This document shows, piece after piece, positions 8,788 through 18,064 of a stretch of DNA of 64,000 nucleotides. The position numbers and the translations under genes were made by a program. Source of the DNA: Roseovarius faecimaris (GTDB lineage Bacteria; Pseudomonadota; Alphaproteobacteria; Rhodobacterales; Rhodobacteraceae); the NCBI RefSeq assembly GCF_009762325.1, contig NZ_CP034348.1, positions 3,292,501 to 3,356,500 of the forward strand, written 5' to 3'. The first letter of the stretch is position 1. Every line of letters begins with the position of its first letter. The notes beneath the pieces were generated by a model. That model saw only the letters and a program-made list of their open reading frames with translations. It had not been told where the DNA came from and made no database searches.

Positions 8788-10161
8788 TCAGCAGTTCGGC
8801 ACGTTCACCGCCAGTCCGCCAAGCGACGTTTCCTTGTACTTCTCGCTCATGTCGAGGCCGGTTTGGCGCATGGTCTCGATACAGGCGTCAAGCGGTACAA
8901 GATGCGTACCATCGCCGCGCATGGCCAGCGACGCAGCCGACACAGCCTTGATCGCACCCAGGCCATTACGCTCGATACACGGCACCTGGACCAGCCCCTT
9001 GACCGGGTCACAGGTCATTCCGAGGTGGTGCTCCAGCGCAATCTCGGCGGCATTCTCGATCTGCATTGGCGTGCCCCCCATCACCGCCGCGAGCCCTGCC
9101 GCGGCCATGGCCGACGCGCTGCCCACCTCGGCCTGACAACCTGCCTCGGCGCCAGAGATCGACGCGTTGAACTTCACCAGTCCGCCGATGGCCGCGGCGG
9201 TAAGCATGAACTCTTCCACCTTCGCCTCGGTCGCACCCGGCACATGGTCGAGGTAGTACCGGATCACGGCAGGTACCACGCCCGCCGCGCCATTCGTCGG
9301 TGCGGTCACAACCTGCCCGCCAGCGGCGTTCTCCTCGTTCACGGCCATGGCGTAAACGCTGATCCAGTCATTGATCTTGTGTGGCGCATTCAGGTTTGTG
9401 CCGCGTTCCGCCAACAGCGCATCATGGATACCTTTTGCACGACGGCGCACATTAAGCCCGCCGGGCAGCGTGCCGTCGTTCTCCAGGCCGCGATCAATGC
9501 AGTCGTTCATCACCTGCCAGATCCGCGCCACGCCCGACCGCAGGTTCTCCGGCCCGCCGCGCGAATGTTCGTTGGCCTTCTTCATCTCGGCGATGCTCTT
9601 GCCGGATGTCTCGGCCATATCCAGCATCTCGGCGGCGGATTTGAACGGATAGGGCACCGGCGCGCCTTCGTCTGTGTTGCGGCCCGCGGCCAGCTCGGCC
9701 TCGGTCATCACAAAGCCGCCGCCAATGGAATAGTAAGTCTCCTGCAGGATGACATCGCCCTGCTTGTCCGTGGCCATCAGAATCATCCCGTTGGCATGGC
9801 CGGGCAGATTCGGGCCGAAGTCAAAGACCAGATCGTCTTTTGGATTGAACTGCAGTTCAGGCAGACCCTCGGGACGCACGGTATGGGTTTCGCGGATCTG
9901 GGTCAGGACCGCTTCGGCCTTCTCGTGGTCATAGGTGTCAGGAAGAAATCCGGCGAGGCCAAGAACAGTTGCACGGTCCGTCGCATGACCCACGCCGGTG
10001 AAGGCCAGCGATCCATGCAGCGAGCCACGCAAGCCGTGAAACTCAAACGGCGAAGCACGCATCGCATCAAGGAATTTGGCCGCGGCCACCATTGGCCCCA
10101 TCGTATGGGATGAGGACGGGCCGATCCCCACTTTGAACATCTCGAAAACGGACAGAAACAT
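8788..10161 (-). CDS. sdaA: L-serine dehydratase (L-serine ammonia-lyase), single-chain iron-sulfur type
   Basis: A 457-residue cytoplasmic enzyme converting L-serine to pyruvate and ammonia. The N-terminal beta domain starts with [20 protein letters not shown], and the C-terminal alpha domain holds the [4Fe-4S] ligands, by position Cys342 (GCQAEVG), Cys384 (TCDPVKG) and Cys395 (VPCIERN). The last residue is Cys457 (NVPNC), matching the tail-in-mouth C-terminal cysteine known for this class. An in-frame upstream extension to 10221 exists, but the ATG at 10161 starts the conserved domain. The 10162-10378 gap before rpiA holds both promoters and nothing else I recognise. In this group serine dehydratase links serine and one-carbon metabolism to pyruvate. 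Confidence 0.95.
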   Translation of the reverse strand: MFLSVFEMFKVGIGPSSSHTMGPMVAAAKFLDAMRASPFEFHGLRGSLHGSLAFTGVGHATDRATVLGLAGFLPDTYDHEKAEAVLTQIRETHTVRPEGLPELQFNPKDDLVFDFGPNLPGHANGMILMATDKQGDVILQETYYSIGGGFVMTEAELAAGRNTDEGAPVPYPFKSAAEMLDMAETSGKSIAEMKKANEHSRGGPENLRSGVARIWQVMNDCIDRGLENDGTLPGGLNVRRRAKGIHDALLAERGTNLNAPHKINDWISVYAMAVNEENAAGGQVVTAPTNGAAGVVPAVIRYYLDHVPGATEAKVEEFMLTAAAIGGLVKFNASISGAEAGCQAEVGSASAMAAAGLAAVMGGTPMQIENAAEIALEHHLGMTCDPVKGLVQVPCIERNGLGAIKAVSAASLAMRGDGTHLVPLDACIETMRQTGLDMSEKYKETSLGGLAVNVPNC

Positions 10162-10378
10162 GTAAGCAGACTGCCTTTTGATCGCTTTGCATTTCGGGGG
10201 AGTCCCGGACCGCCCAGACATATATCAGTCAGTTACTCCGGAAAAGGATTTAAATGCGCCGTGAAACTCTGCAAGTGCGGCGTTAACCCGGCAATGGCCT
10301 CCCGATGCAGGGCAATTGCCCCTCGCACCCCGCGCGCATCCCCGGTATAACCGGCGCGAACACTTGGGGAGGACTGCC

Positions 10379-11167
10379 ATGAGCGGGGAATTGTCACCCA
10401 TCGACAAAGCCAAATTCGTAGCCGCCAAGCGCGCTGTGGATTTCGTCGAAGACGGGATGCGAGTGGGCCTGGGCACCGGCAGCACGGCGGCCTGGATGGT
10501 GCGCTGCCTGGGCGAGATGGTGCGCGAAGACGGGTTGAAGATCAAAGGCGTGCCGACCTCGACCCGCACCGCGGACCTGGCCCGCGAGGTCGGGATCGAG
10601 GTGATCAGCCTCGATGAGGCCAAATGGCTGGATGTCACCATCGATGGTGCCGACGAGTTCGATGGAGACCTCAACCTGATCAAAGGCGGCGGCGGTGCGC
10701 TGTTGCAGGAAAAGATCGTGGCAACCGCGTCGGACCAGATGATCGTGATCACCGACGCCTCGAAAGAGGTCGAGCATCTGGGTGCCTTCCCCCTGCCCAT
10801 CGAAGTGATCCCCTTTGGCTGGCAGACCACCAAGAGCCTGGTGGAAGAAATGCTTATTTCCATGGATGTGATGGGCCGCGATTCGACCCTGCGGATGAAT
10901 GGCGATCATCCTTACGTCACCGATGAGGGCAATCACATCCTTGATCTGCACCTCGGACGGATCGGCAATGCACGGCAGCTTTCGCTGGTACTGAACCAGG
11001 TGCCGGGCGTGGTTGAAAACGGGCTTTTCGTGGATATCTGCGACGTGGTGATCCTGGGCTTTGCCGATGGCAAGGTGGAGACCCGCGATATCAACGAGGG
11101 CACTGTCGAAGAGGATCGCCTCGATTTTCTGGAATCGGACAACCTGTTCAAAGACATGATGGACTAA
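10379..11167 (+). CDS. rpiA: Ribose-5-phosphate isomerase A
   Basis: A 262-residue cytoplasmic enzyme interconverting ribose 5-phosphate and ribulose 5-phosphate in the pentose phosphate pathway. The phosphate loop GLGTGSTAAWMV (about residues 31-42), the catalytic DGADEFD block and KGGGGALLQEKIVA are all present. Length is somewhat above the usual 220-230 residues because of a short N-terminal lead and a C-terminal tail. The ATG at 10379 is chosen because of GGGAGGA immediately upstream; an in-frame start at 10316 has no such site. Six bases separate it from the glutathione reductase gene, so the two probably share a transcript, joining NADPH supply and glutathione recycling. Confidence 0.95.
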   Translation: MSGELSPIDKAKFVAAKRAVDFVEDGMRVGLGTGSTAAWMVRCLGEMVREDGLKIKGVPTSTRTADLAREVGIEVISLDEAKWLDVTIDGADEFDGDLNLIKGGGGALLQEKIVATASDQMIVITDASKEVEHLGAFPLPIEVIPFGWQTTKSLVEEMLISMDVMGRDSTLRMNGDHPYVTDEGNHILDLHLGRIGNARQLSLVLNQVPGVVENGLFVDICDVVILGFADGKVETRDINEGTVEEDRLDFLESDNLFKDMMD

Positions 11168-11173
11168 CCACAT

Positions 11174-12529
11174 ATGGCGTTTGACTACGATCTCTTTGTC
11201 ATCGGCGGCGGCTCTGGCGGGGTGCGCGCGGCGCGGGTGGCGGCACAGGGCGGTGCCAAGGTGGCGCTGGCCGAAGAGGACCGCTATGGCGGCACCTGCG
11301 TGATCCGGGGCTGTGTCCCGAAAAAACTCATGGTTTTCGCCAGCGAGTTCCCCGCCGCCATCGAAGACGCGCAATCCTATGGCTGGACCGTACATGCCGG
11401 CGGTTTTGACTGGACCGCCTTCAAGACCAAGCTGCATACCGAGCTGGACCGGCTCGAAGGCGTTTATCGCAAAATCCTCAGCTCGAACGGGGTCGAAACC
11501 TTCGACGCGCGCGCACGGCTTGCGGATGCGCATACGGTCGAGCTCAGCACCGGCGAGACAAAGACAGCCAAGCATATCCTGATCGCCACGGGCGGCCGCC
11601 CGGTGAAGCCCGAGCTGCCGGGGGCCGAACATGCGCTGACCAGCAATGACATCTTCCATCTCGAAGAGTTGCCGAAATCCATCCTGATCATCGGTGGTGG
11701 CTACATTGCCTGCGAATTCGCCGGAATCCTGAACGGGCTGGGCGTGCAGGTCACACAATTCTACCGTGGCGCTCAGATCCTGCGCGGCTTCGACGAAGAG
11801 GCGCGCGGGCTGATCGCGGACGAGATGATCCAGAACGGCGTAAACCTGCATCTTGGCACCAATATCCTTGAGATGACCCCGGTTGAGGGCGGCTATCGCG
11901 TGAAGGCCACCAACGGGATGGAAGAGGTGTTCGAACAGGTGATGTTCGCCACCGGCCGCGCGCCCAACACCTCCGATATGGGCCTGGATACCGCAGGAAT
12001 TGAACTGGGCCGCAAGGGTGAGATCGTGGTCGATGAGTTTAGCCAGACCCGGGTGCCGTCGGTCTATGCCATTGGCGATGTGACCGACCGGGTCAATCTT
12101 ACGCCCGTGGCGATCCGCGAGGGCATGGCCTTTGTCGAAACGGTGTTCAACGCCAACCCGACCCCGGTGGATCACGCCCTGATCCCGACCGCAATCTTCA
12201 CCCAGCCCGAGATGGGCACGGTGGGGCTGAGTGAAGAAGAGGCGCGCGAGCAGGAGCCGATCGAAGTTTATGCCACGTCGTTCAAACCGATGCAGACTGC
12301 CTTCGCCGGTCGGTCCGATCGGGTTCTGATGAAGCTGATCGTCAGCCAGGCCACCCGCAAGGTTCTGGGCTGTCATATCGTGGCCCCCGGCGCAGGCGAG
12401 ATGATCCAGTTGGCCGGTATCGCCGTGAAGATGGGCGCGACCAAGGAAGACTTCGACCGCACGGTCGCGGTGCATCCCACCATGTCCGAAGAGCTTGTGA
12501 CGATGAAAACACCTGTCCGAACGGCTTGA
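11174..12529 (+). CDS. gor: Glutathione-disulfide reductase
   Basis: A 451-residue homodimeric flavoprotein. It has the FAD dinucleotide motif (VIGGGSGGVRAAR), the redox disulfide GGTCVIRGCVPKK, an NADPH-binding Rossmann motif IIGGGYIACEFAGIL followed by an Arg-containing stretch (YRGAQILRGF) typical of NADPH use, and the C-terminal HPTMSEEL with the catalytic His of the partner subunit. It reduces oxidised glutathione in the cytoplasm. Length is standard for the family. It follows rpiA by 6 bases. Confidence 0.95.
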   Translation: MAFDYDLFVIGGGSGGVRAARVAAQGGAKVALAEEDRYGGTCVIRGCVPKKLMVFASEFPAAIEDAQSYGWTVHAGGFDWTAFKTKLHTELDRLEGVYRKILSSNGVETFDARARLADAHTVELSTGETKTAKHILIATGGRPVKPELPGAEHALTSNDIFHLEELPKSILIIGGGYIACEFAGILNGLGVQVTQFYRGAQILRGFDEEARGLIADEMIQNGVNLHLGTNILEMTPVEGGYRVKATNGMEEVFEQVMFATGRAPNTSDMGLDTAGIELGRKGEIVVDEFSQTRVPSVYAIGDVTDRVNLTPVAIREGMAFVETVFNANPTPVDHALIPTAIFTQPEMGTVGLSEEEAREQEPIEVYATSFKPMQTAFAGRSDRVLMKLIVSQATRKVLGCHIVAPGAGEMIQLAGIAVKMGATKEDFDRTVAVHPTMSEELVTMKTPVRTA

Positions 12530-12599
12530 TTTTTGAGCCGCGCTGCACAGTTTAGAGAAAACGTCAGGAATACGACGCTAAGATAAGGATTGAGAATTT

Positions 12600-13760
12600 A
12601 TGGCTGGACCATCTGGCGGCCCTTGGGGCGGCGGCGGAAATTCAGGCGGAGGCAATGGCGGCGACGATGGTCGCGGCGGTGGCAACCGTGGCAATGGCGG
12701 GCGCAGACCGCCGAATGAAGGCGGGCCGCAAATCCCCGAAATTGATGAGCTTATGAAGAAAGGCCAGGATCAGTTGCGCGTCCTGATGGGCGGGCGTGGC
12801 GGCTCCGGCGGATCGCGTGGCACCGGCGGCGGAGAAGGCCCCCAATTCGGACGTGGCACGATACTGATCGGGGCTGCGATTGCTGCGGTGCTCTGGGCAG
12901 CGGCGAGCTTCTACACGGTCAAGCCAGAAGAACAGTCGGTCGAGCTCTTTCTGGGCGATTATTACCGCACAGCAAATCCGGGCCTGAACTTCGCCCCCTG
13001 GCCGCTGGTGACCTATGAAAAACTGCCCGTGACCCGCGAACAGAACGAAGATATCGGCGTCGGCGGGCGCGGCTCAGAGGCCGGGCTGATGCTGACCGGG
13101 GACGAAAACATCGTCGACATCGATTTCCAGGTGGTCTGGAACATCAACGACCCGGCAAAATACCTCTTCAACCTGCGCGACCCGCGCCAGACCATTCAGG
13201 CGGTGAGCGAATCCGCCATGCGCGAGATCATCGCGCAATCGCGCCTCGCTCCGATCCTCAACCGCGACCGTGGCATCATCGCGTCGCAGCTTGAAGATCT
13301 GATCCAGTCGACGCTGGACAGCTATGACAGCGGCGTGAACATCATCCGCGTCAACTTCGACAAGGCCGACCCGCCGCAACAGGTGATCGACGCCTTCCGC
13401 GACGTGCAGGCCGCCGAGCAGGAACGTGACCGGCTGGAAAAACAGGCGGATGCCTATGCCGCGCGTGTGCTGGCCGAAGCCCGTGGTCAGGCGGCGCAGA
13501 CGCTTGAAGAAGCCGAAGCCTATCGTGCGCAGGTCGTCAACGAAGCCGAGGGTGAAGCCAGCCGCTTCACCGCGGTTCTGACCGAATACCAGAAAGCCCC
13601 GGAAGTAACGCGCAAGCGTCTCTATCTGGAGGCGATGGAAGATGTTCTTGGCGATATCGACAAGATCATCCTTGACGATCAGGTGGGCGGCGGCGGTCAG
13701 GGCATCGTGCCCTACCTGCCCCTGAATGAACTGCGCCGGTCGCAGACGGGAGGTCAGTAA
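12600..13760 (+). CDS. hflK: HflK, membrane protease modulator (SPFH/band 7)
   Basis: A 386-residue inner-membrane protein. Residues 1-85 are low-complexity, rich in Gly, Arg and Asn; one transmembrane helix lies near 87-104, followed by the periplasmic SPFH domain (VKPEEQSVELFLGDY onward) and a long Ala/Glu/Gln coiled coil (about 265-330). HflK pairs with HflC in a large cage that regulates the FtsH protease. hflC starts at the next codon pair, so the genes are coupled. A purine-rich AAGGA precedes the ATG at 12600. The Gly-rich N-terminus is common in this group and carries no other signal I can read. Confidence 0.95.
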   Translation: MAGPSGGPWGGGGNSGGGNGGDDGRGGGNRGNGGRRPPNEGGPQIPEIDELMKKGQDQLRVLMGGRGGSGGSRGTGGGEGPQFGRGTILIGAAIAAVLWAAASFYTVKPEEQSVELFLGDYYRTANPGLNFAPWPLVTYEKLPVTREQNEDIGVGGRGSEAGLMLTGDENIVDIDFQVVWNINDPAKYLFNLRDPRQTIQAVSESAMREIIAQSRLAPILNRDRGIIASQLEDLIQSTLDSYDSGVNIIRVNFDKADPPQQVIDAFRDVQAAEQERDRLEKQADAYAARVLAEARGQAAQTLEEAEAYRAQVVNEAEGEASRFTAVLTEYQKAPEVTRKRLYLEAMEDVLGDIDKIILDDQVGGGGQGIVPYLPLNELRRSQTGGQ

Positions 13761-13761
13761 G

Positions 13762-14655
13762 ATGCGGAAATCAACCATGCTTCTGCCGATCCTCGTATTG
13801 GCGATCATCGCGGGCCTGTCGGCCATTTTCATCGTGGACGAGCGCGAAAAGGCGCTGGTGCTTCAGTTTGGCCGGGTGGTCAAAGTCAAGGAAGACCCGG
13901 GCCTCGCCTTCAAGATCCCGCTGATTCAGGAGGTTGTGCGCTATGACGACAGGATCCTGAGCCGCGACATCGACCCGCTGGAGATCACGCCTCTGGATGA
14001 CCGTCGCCTGGTGGTGGACGCCTTCGCGCGCTACCGGATCACCGATGTGGAACAATTCCGGCAGGCGGTCGGTGTGGGCGGCATCGCCTCCGCCGAGGAC
14101 AGGCTCGACTCGATCCTTCGGTCGGAAACCCGGGAAGTTCTGGGTGGTGTCAGCTCCAACGACATCCTGAGCTCGGACCGGGCGGCGCTGATGCTGCAAA
14201 TCCGCAATGGCGCCATTACTGAGGCTGAACAGCTCGGCGTGGAGATCATCGACGTGCGGCTCAAACGCACCGACCTGCCGCGCCAGAACCTCGACGCCAC
14301 CTTCGCCCGGATGCGCGCCGAGCGTGAACGCGAAGCCGCTGACGAGATCGCCCGTGGTAACGAAGCCGCGCAACGGGTCCGCGCCCAGGCCGACAGGACC
14401 CAGGTCGAAATCGTGTCGGACGCGAACCGCCAGGCCGAAATCACCCGCGGTGAAGCTGATGCCAAACGCAACGCGATCTTTGCCGAAGCCTTTGGCGCGG
14501 ATGAAGAATTCTTTGAATTCTACCGTTCGCTCAATGCCTATCGCAAGGCTCTCAAAGGCTCCAACTCGTCTATGGTGATGAGCCCCGACAGCGAGTTCTT
14601 CAACTACCTGCGCTCGGATCAGGGCAAGGCCGCGAAAGACGCAGGCGTGCAATGA
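13762..14655 (+). CDS. hflC: HflC, membrane protease modulator (SPFH/band 7)
   Basis: A 297-residue partner of HflK with an N-terminal signal anchor (about residues 5-24), a band 7 domain starting at FIVDEREKALVLQFGRVV, and an Ala/Glu/Arg-rich coiled coil (about 185-245). The C-terminal YRSLNAYRKAL and SPDSEFFNYL blocks are typical of HflC. The ATG at 13762 directly follows the hflK stop and gives a normal N-terminus. The 3' end overlaps the DUF2065 gene by 4 bases. It acts in the inner membrane with FtsH. Confidence 0.95.
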   Translation: MRKSTMLLPILVLAIIAGLSAIFIVDEREKALVLQFGRVVKVKEDPGLAFKIPLIQEVVRYDDRILSRDIDPLEITPLDDRRLVVDAFARYRITDVEQFRQAVGVGGIASAEDRLDSILRSETREVLGGVSSNDILSSDRAALMLQIRNGAITEAEQLGVEIIDVRLKRTDLPRQNLDATFARMRAEREREAADEIARGNEAAQRVRAQADRTQVEIVSDANRQAEITRGEADAKRNAIFAEAFGADEEFFEFYRSLNAYRKALKGSNSSMVMSPDSEFFNYLRSDQGKAAKDAGVQ

Positions 14656-14849
14656 TCGAAACCGCGCTTCTGGCGCTGGGGCTTGTATTGGTTGTGGAGG
14701 GGCTGGTCTATGCACTGGCCCCTTCGCTTATTGAGGACCTGCTCGCTGCCATGCGCGCCCTCAGCATCGAGCAACGTCGGCTGATGGGGCTCACCGCGCT
14801 GGTGATCGGGGTCATCCTGCTCTGGATCGCCAAGTCTCTTGGGGCTTGA
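14652..14849 (+). CDS. DUF2065 small membrane protein
   Basis: A 65-residue protein with two hydrophobic helices (about residues 3-20 and 45-63) separated by the conserved EDLLAAMRALSIEQRRLMGL stretch, which is the DUF2065 (YjeT-like) signature. It overlaps the hflC stop by 4 bases, and small DUF2065 proteins are repeatedly found directly after hflC, suggesting a link to the HflKC-FtsH complex. Its molecular job is not known. Confidence 0.85.
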   Translation: MIETALLALGLVLVVEGLVYALAPSLIEDLLAAMRALSIEQRRLMGLTALVIGVILLWIAKSLGA

Positions 14850-14985
14850 ATGACATGTCACAATGGGATCACATGAGCGTGACACAGGGTTGTGGCCTTT
14901 GTGTTTCGGGCAAGCGTTCCTACATCTAGCGCATGCAGGATCCTGCCTCGACAGGGCAGAACACGGACAAAGAGGAGATCCGGGA

Positions 14986-16458
14986 GTGAACGTCCAAACC
15001 CATTCAACATCTATCCAGACCGCCCGGGGGCTGCGTGCCCTTTGGCTCATGGCGCTGGCTCTGGGGCTTTTGATTGCGCAGGCAATCGCGGCCCAGGCCC
15101 GACCTGACAGCTTTGCCGATCTGGCCGAAAAGATCAGCCCCGCCGTGGTCAACATCACCACCTCGACCGTGGTCGCACAGGGCTCTGGGCCGTCGCCCAT
15201 TGTGCCCGATGGCTCGCCGTTTGAGGATTTTTTCCGCGAATTCCGTGATCGGAACGGTCAGGGAGACCGCCCGCGCCGCACCTCGGCGCTGGGATCGGGC
15301 TTCGTGATTTCCGAAGATGGCTACATCGTTACCAACAATCACGTCATTGAATCCGCCGATGAGATCATCATCGAGTTCTATTCCGGCGACGAGTTGGAAG
15401 CCAAAGTGATCGGCACGGACCCCAAAACCGATATCGCGCTGCTCAAGGTAGAGGCCGACGGCCCCCTGCCCTTCGTCAGCTTCGGCGACAGCGACACCGC
15501 GCGTGTGGGCGACTGGGTCATGGCCATGGGCAACCCGCTGGGTCAGGGCTTCTCGGTCAGCGCCGGGATTGTTTCGGCCCGCAACCGCGCCCTCAGCGGC
15601 ACCTATGACGACTACATCCAGACCGACGCCGCCATCAACCGCGGCAACTCGGGCGGGCCGCTTTTCAACCTCAATGGTGAGGTGATCGGCGTGAACACCG
15701 CAATCCTCAGCCCCAATGGCGGCTCGATCGGCATCGGCTTCTCGATGGCCTCCAATGTGGTGACCCGCGTCGTCGATCAGCTTCAGGAATACGGCGAGAC
15801 CCGCCGCGGCTGGCTGGGTGTGCGCATCCAGGACGTGACTGACGATGTGGCCGAAGCCATCGGCCTTGAGAAAACCGCAGGCGCCATGGTCACCGATGTG
15901 CCCGATGGCCCCGCCAAGGAAGGCGGCATGATGGCCGGTGACGTGATCATGAGCTTCGACGGCCATGACGTCTCAGACACGCGTGACCTTGTCCGTCGGG
16001 TCGGCAATTCGGAAGTCGGCAAATCGGTGCGCGTCGTGGTTTTCCGCGAGGGCAAGACGCAAACGCTCAAGATCACGCTTGGCCGTCGCGAGGCAGCCGA
16101 GGGTGCTGTTCCCGCGGTGCAGCAAGGTGAGGATGGAGAAGCAGAGCCGATGGAAAAGGTGGTCCTCGGCCTGACGCTGAGCCCGCTTGATGACGAACTG
16201 CGCGGTCAGCTCGACCTGGGCGACAACGCCACCGGCCTCGTTGTCAAGGACGTGGACACGCTGGCGGAGGCTTATGAAAAAGGCATGCGCGCCGGTGACC
16301 TGATCACCGAAGCCGGACAGCAGAAAGTGCTCAGCATCACCGATCTGGAAGACCGCATCGCCGAGGCCGAAGAAGGCGGGCGCAAGTCGCTTCTTCTGCT
16401 GGTGCGCCGCGCCGGTGAGCCGCGCTTCGTGGCCCTGTCCATCGTGCAAGACGAATAG
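14986..16458 (+). CDS. degP: DegP/HtrA-family periplasmic serine protease
   Basis: A 490-residue exported protease of the Do family. A signal peptide ends near AQAIAAQARP. The catalytic triad is visible as His (TNNHVIESADE), Asp (PKTDIALLKVE) and Ser (NRGNSGGPLFN); two PDZ domains follow from about residue 280. The long Q-linker loop of E. coli DegP is shortened, as in DegQ-like members. The GTG at 14986 is chosen over an in-frame ATG at 14863 because only it gives a clean signal peptide with a GAGGAG site ahead. It works in periplasmic protein quality control and sits behind hflKC, so this stretch groups envelope proteolysis functions. An intrinsic terminator follows. Confidence 0.93.
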   Translation: MNVQTHSTSIQTARGLRALWLMALALGLLIAQAIAAQARPDSFADLAEKISPAVVNITTSTVVAQGSGPSPIVPDGSPFEDFFREFRDRNGQGDRPRRTSALGSGFVISEDGYIVTNNHVIESADEIIIEFYSGDELEAKVIGTDPKTDIALLKVEADGPLPFVSFGDSDTARVGDWVMAMGNPLGQGFSVSAGIVSARNRALSGTYDDYIQTDAAINRGNSGGPLFNLNGEVIGVNTAILSPNGGSIGIGFSMASNVVTRVVDQLQEYGETRRGWLGVRIQDVTDDVAEAIGLEKTAGAMVTDVPDGPAKEGGMMAGDVIMSFDGHDVSDTRDLVRRVGNSEVGKSVRVVVFREGKTQTLKITLGRREAAEGAVPAVQQGEDGEAEPMEKVVLGLTLSPLDDELRGQLDLGDNATGLVVKDVDTLAEAYEKGMRAGDLITEAGQQKVLSITDLEDRIAEAEEGGRKSLLLLVRRAGEPRFVALSIVQDE

Positions 16459-16482
16459 TCATAAGCGACACAGCGATTGAGA

Positions 16483-16514
16483 AAGGGCGCTCGGCCTACC
16501 GGGCGCCCTTTTCC
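16483..16514 (+). terminator. Intrinsic terminator after degP
   Basis: AAGGGCGC (16483-16490) pairs with GCGCCCTT (16503-16510) over a 12-base loop and runs into a short T-rich tail. It closes the rpiA-to-degP strand block before the convergent DUF1643 gene. Confidence 0.8.
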
Positions 16515-16533
16515 TTTGGAGTGAGCCCCCACC

Positions 16534-17091
16534 CTAAAACGGCAGCACAAATTCCTGCAGCACCGTGTCCTTGCGCAGATAGAGCGGATGTTTGGCCGAG
16601 CCGTCCTTGTTCACCCCGAGGCACTGAAGCGGTTTGCCAAGCGCCGTGATCGCGTCGAACACCTCGCGCACCACGGGCTGAAACCGGGCATGCAGCTTGC
16701 CATAGGCCATGACCACCGTTTCCGCCTCGCGCGCCATTTCGACCAGCGAGGGAATGTTCGCCGCAGAACAGGCCAGCGCCGGATCGGGCGGGATGTCCTT
16801 GGGCGAGGTCGCGCGCCAATCGAGCATGTTCCCCTTAAGGTAACGCGTATAGCCCCAGTCACGGGCAAACATCAGCTCCCGGTGGCAGGTCGGGTCCGAG
16901 GCGGCCGCATCGGCCACAGACGGGTTCATCCCGATGAAAAGAATGGCGCGGGCGGGTTCACCTTCGGGCGTCCAGTCGCGTGTCAATGCCTGCCGGTAGC
17001 GCCCACAATCGGAGAAGGTCGCGCCGCCCTCCACCCCGTCGGGCAGCTTGAGGCGAACCTTGCCGCCGGGGTCATGCGCTTGCGTGCTCAC
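16534..17091 (-). CDS. DUF1643 domain protein
   Basis: A 185-residue cytoplasmic protein. It has the DUF1643 blocks: [13 protein letters not shown] near residue 24, the core [13 protein letters not shown], then [22 protein letters not shown] and a C-terminal [16 protein letters not shown]. The family is found near phage and housekeeping genes and has no assigned reaction. The start overlaps the truB stop by 4 bases, so it is probably co-translated with truB, but no shared function is evident. Confidence 0.85.
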   Translation of the reverse strand: MSTQAHDPGGKVRLKLPDGVEGGATFSDCGRYRQALTRDWTPEGEPARAILFIGMNPSVADAAASDPTCHRELMFARDWGYTRYLKGNMLDWRATSPKDIPPDPALACSAANIPSLVEMAREAETVVMAYGKLHARFQPVVREVFDAITALGKPLQCLGVNKDGSAKHPLYLRKDTVLQEFVLPF

Positions 17092-18005
17092 GCGCGCTCC
17101 TGTGGCAGGATCACGCGGGAGGGATGCAACTCTCCGCCCTTGAACCGGCCCACGGCTACGGCCCGCCCCTCATGCGCGGCCCAGCATTCATCGCCGTATT
17201 CCACGTCGCCGCCCAGCACCATCGCCGGGTTGCCGTTGCGCAGCCGCGCCGCATTCTCGGCTGAACATGTCACCATAGGCAGTTCGGCAAGGCCCATCTC
17301 CAGCGGCTTGAGATAGGTATCAAGCTCTGGCGTCTGGGCCAGCTTCTCGATCATCTCGAAACTGATCCCGTCGTCGGCATCAAACGGGCCGGACCAGAGC
17401 CGCCTCAGCCAGGTGACATGCCCATGACAGCCCAGTGCCTCGCCCAGATCCCGGGCAATGGCGCGCACATAACCGCCCTTGCCGCAGGTCATTTCCAGCA
17501 CCGCGCGATCGGTGTCGGGGCGATCGGTCAATACCAGCTCCTCGACCCATAAGGGGCGCGCGGCAATCTCGACATCCTCGCCCTCACGCGCCAACTTATA
17601 GGCCCGTTGTCCGTCTATCTTGACCGCGGAAAACTTCGGGGGCACCTGCATGATATCCCCCACGAATGCACCCAGCGCGCGTTTGATCTCTTCTTCATCG
17701 GGACGCGCATCCGATGTGGCAATCACTTCGCCTTCGGCATCGTCTGTGTTGGTGGCCACCCCGAAACGCACCTCGAAGGCATAGGCTTTCAACGCGTCAG
17801 TGATATAGGGCACGGTCTTGGTTGCCTCGCCCAAAGCCACGGCAAGCACACCGGTCGCTTCCGGGTCCAGTGTGCCGGCATGGCCCGCTTTGCGGGCTTG
17901 CAGCGCCCAGCGCACCTTGTTGACCACCGCGGTGGAGGTAAGTCCCGCCGGCTTATCCACGACCAGCCAGCCGGAAATATCGCGCCCTTTGCGTTTGCGT
18001 GCCAT
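17088..18005 (-). CDS. truB: tRNA pseudouridine(55) synthase TruB
   Basis: A 305-residue enzyme that makes pseudouridine 55 in the T-loop of tRNAs. The catalytic Asp lies in [14 protein letters not shown] (about residues 42-55), preceded by [31 protein letters not shown] block, [17 protein letters not shown] and [12 protein letters not shown] are all present. The C-terminal part is the short PUA-like tail usual in proteobacteria. The ATG at 18005 begins MARKRKG; the in-frame upstream start lacks support. In many bacteria rbfA and truB are adjacent; here one gene is inserted between them. Confidence 0.95.
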   Translation of the reverse strand: MARKRKGRDISGWLVVDKPAGLTSTAVVNKVRWALQARKAGHAGTLDPEATGVLAVALGEATKTVPYITDALKAYAFEVRFGVATNTDDAEGEVIATSDARPDEEEIKRALGAFVGDIMQVPPKFSAVKIDGQRAYKLAREGEDVEIAARPLWVEELVLTDRPDTDRAVLEMTCGKGGYVRAIARDLGEALGCHGHVTWLRRLWSGPFDADDGISFEMIEKLAQTPELDTYLKPLEMGLAELPMVTCSAENAARLRNGNPAMVLGGDVEYGDECWAAHEGRAVAVGRFKGGELHPSRVILPQERA

Positions 18006-18064
18006 GGGTGGCCTTTCGCTGATGTCTGAGCGGGCGGCGTAACGCAGCACGCGCGAGGCGTCAA

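Noticed and set aside
10394..12475. Very long open frame (about 690 codons) on the minus strand across rpiA and gor
   Set aside because: It is antisense to two clearly real genes; GC-rich third positions keep the opposite frame open. Its translation is rich in His, Arg and Gly without any domain.
14857..14885. TGTCAC-N17-GTGACA inverted repeat before degP
   Set aside because: The arms are only 6 bases with a wide spacer, so chance is likely; no adjacent regulator supports it.
14863..14985. N-terminal extension of DegP from an ATG at 14863
   Set aside because: The extension would precede the signal peptide by 41 residues and has no ribosome-binding site; the GTG at 14986 has one.
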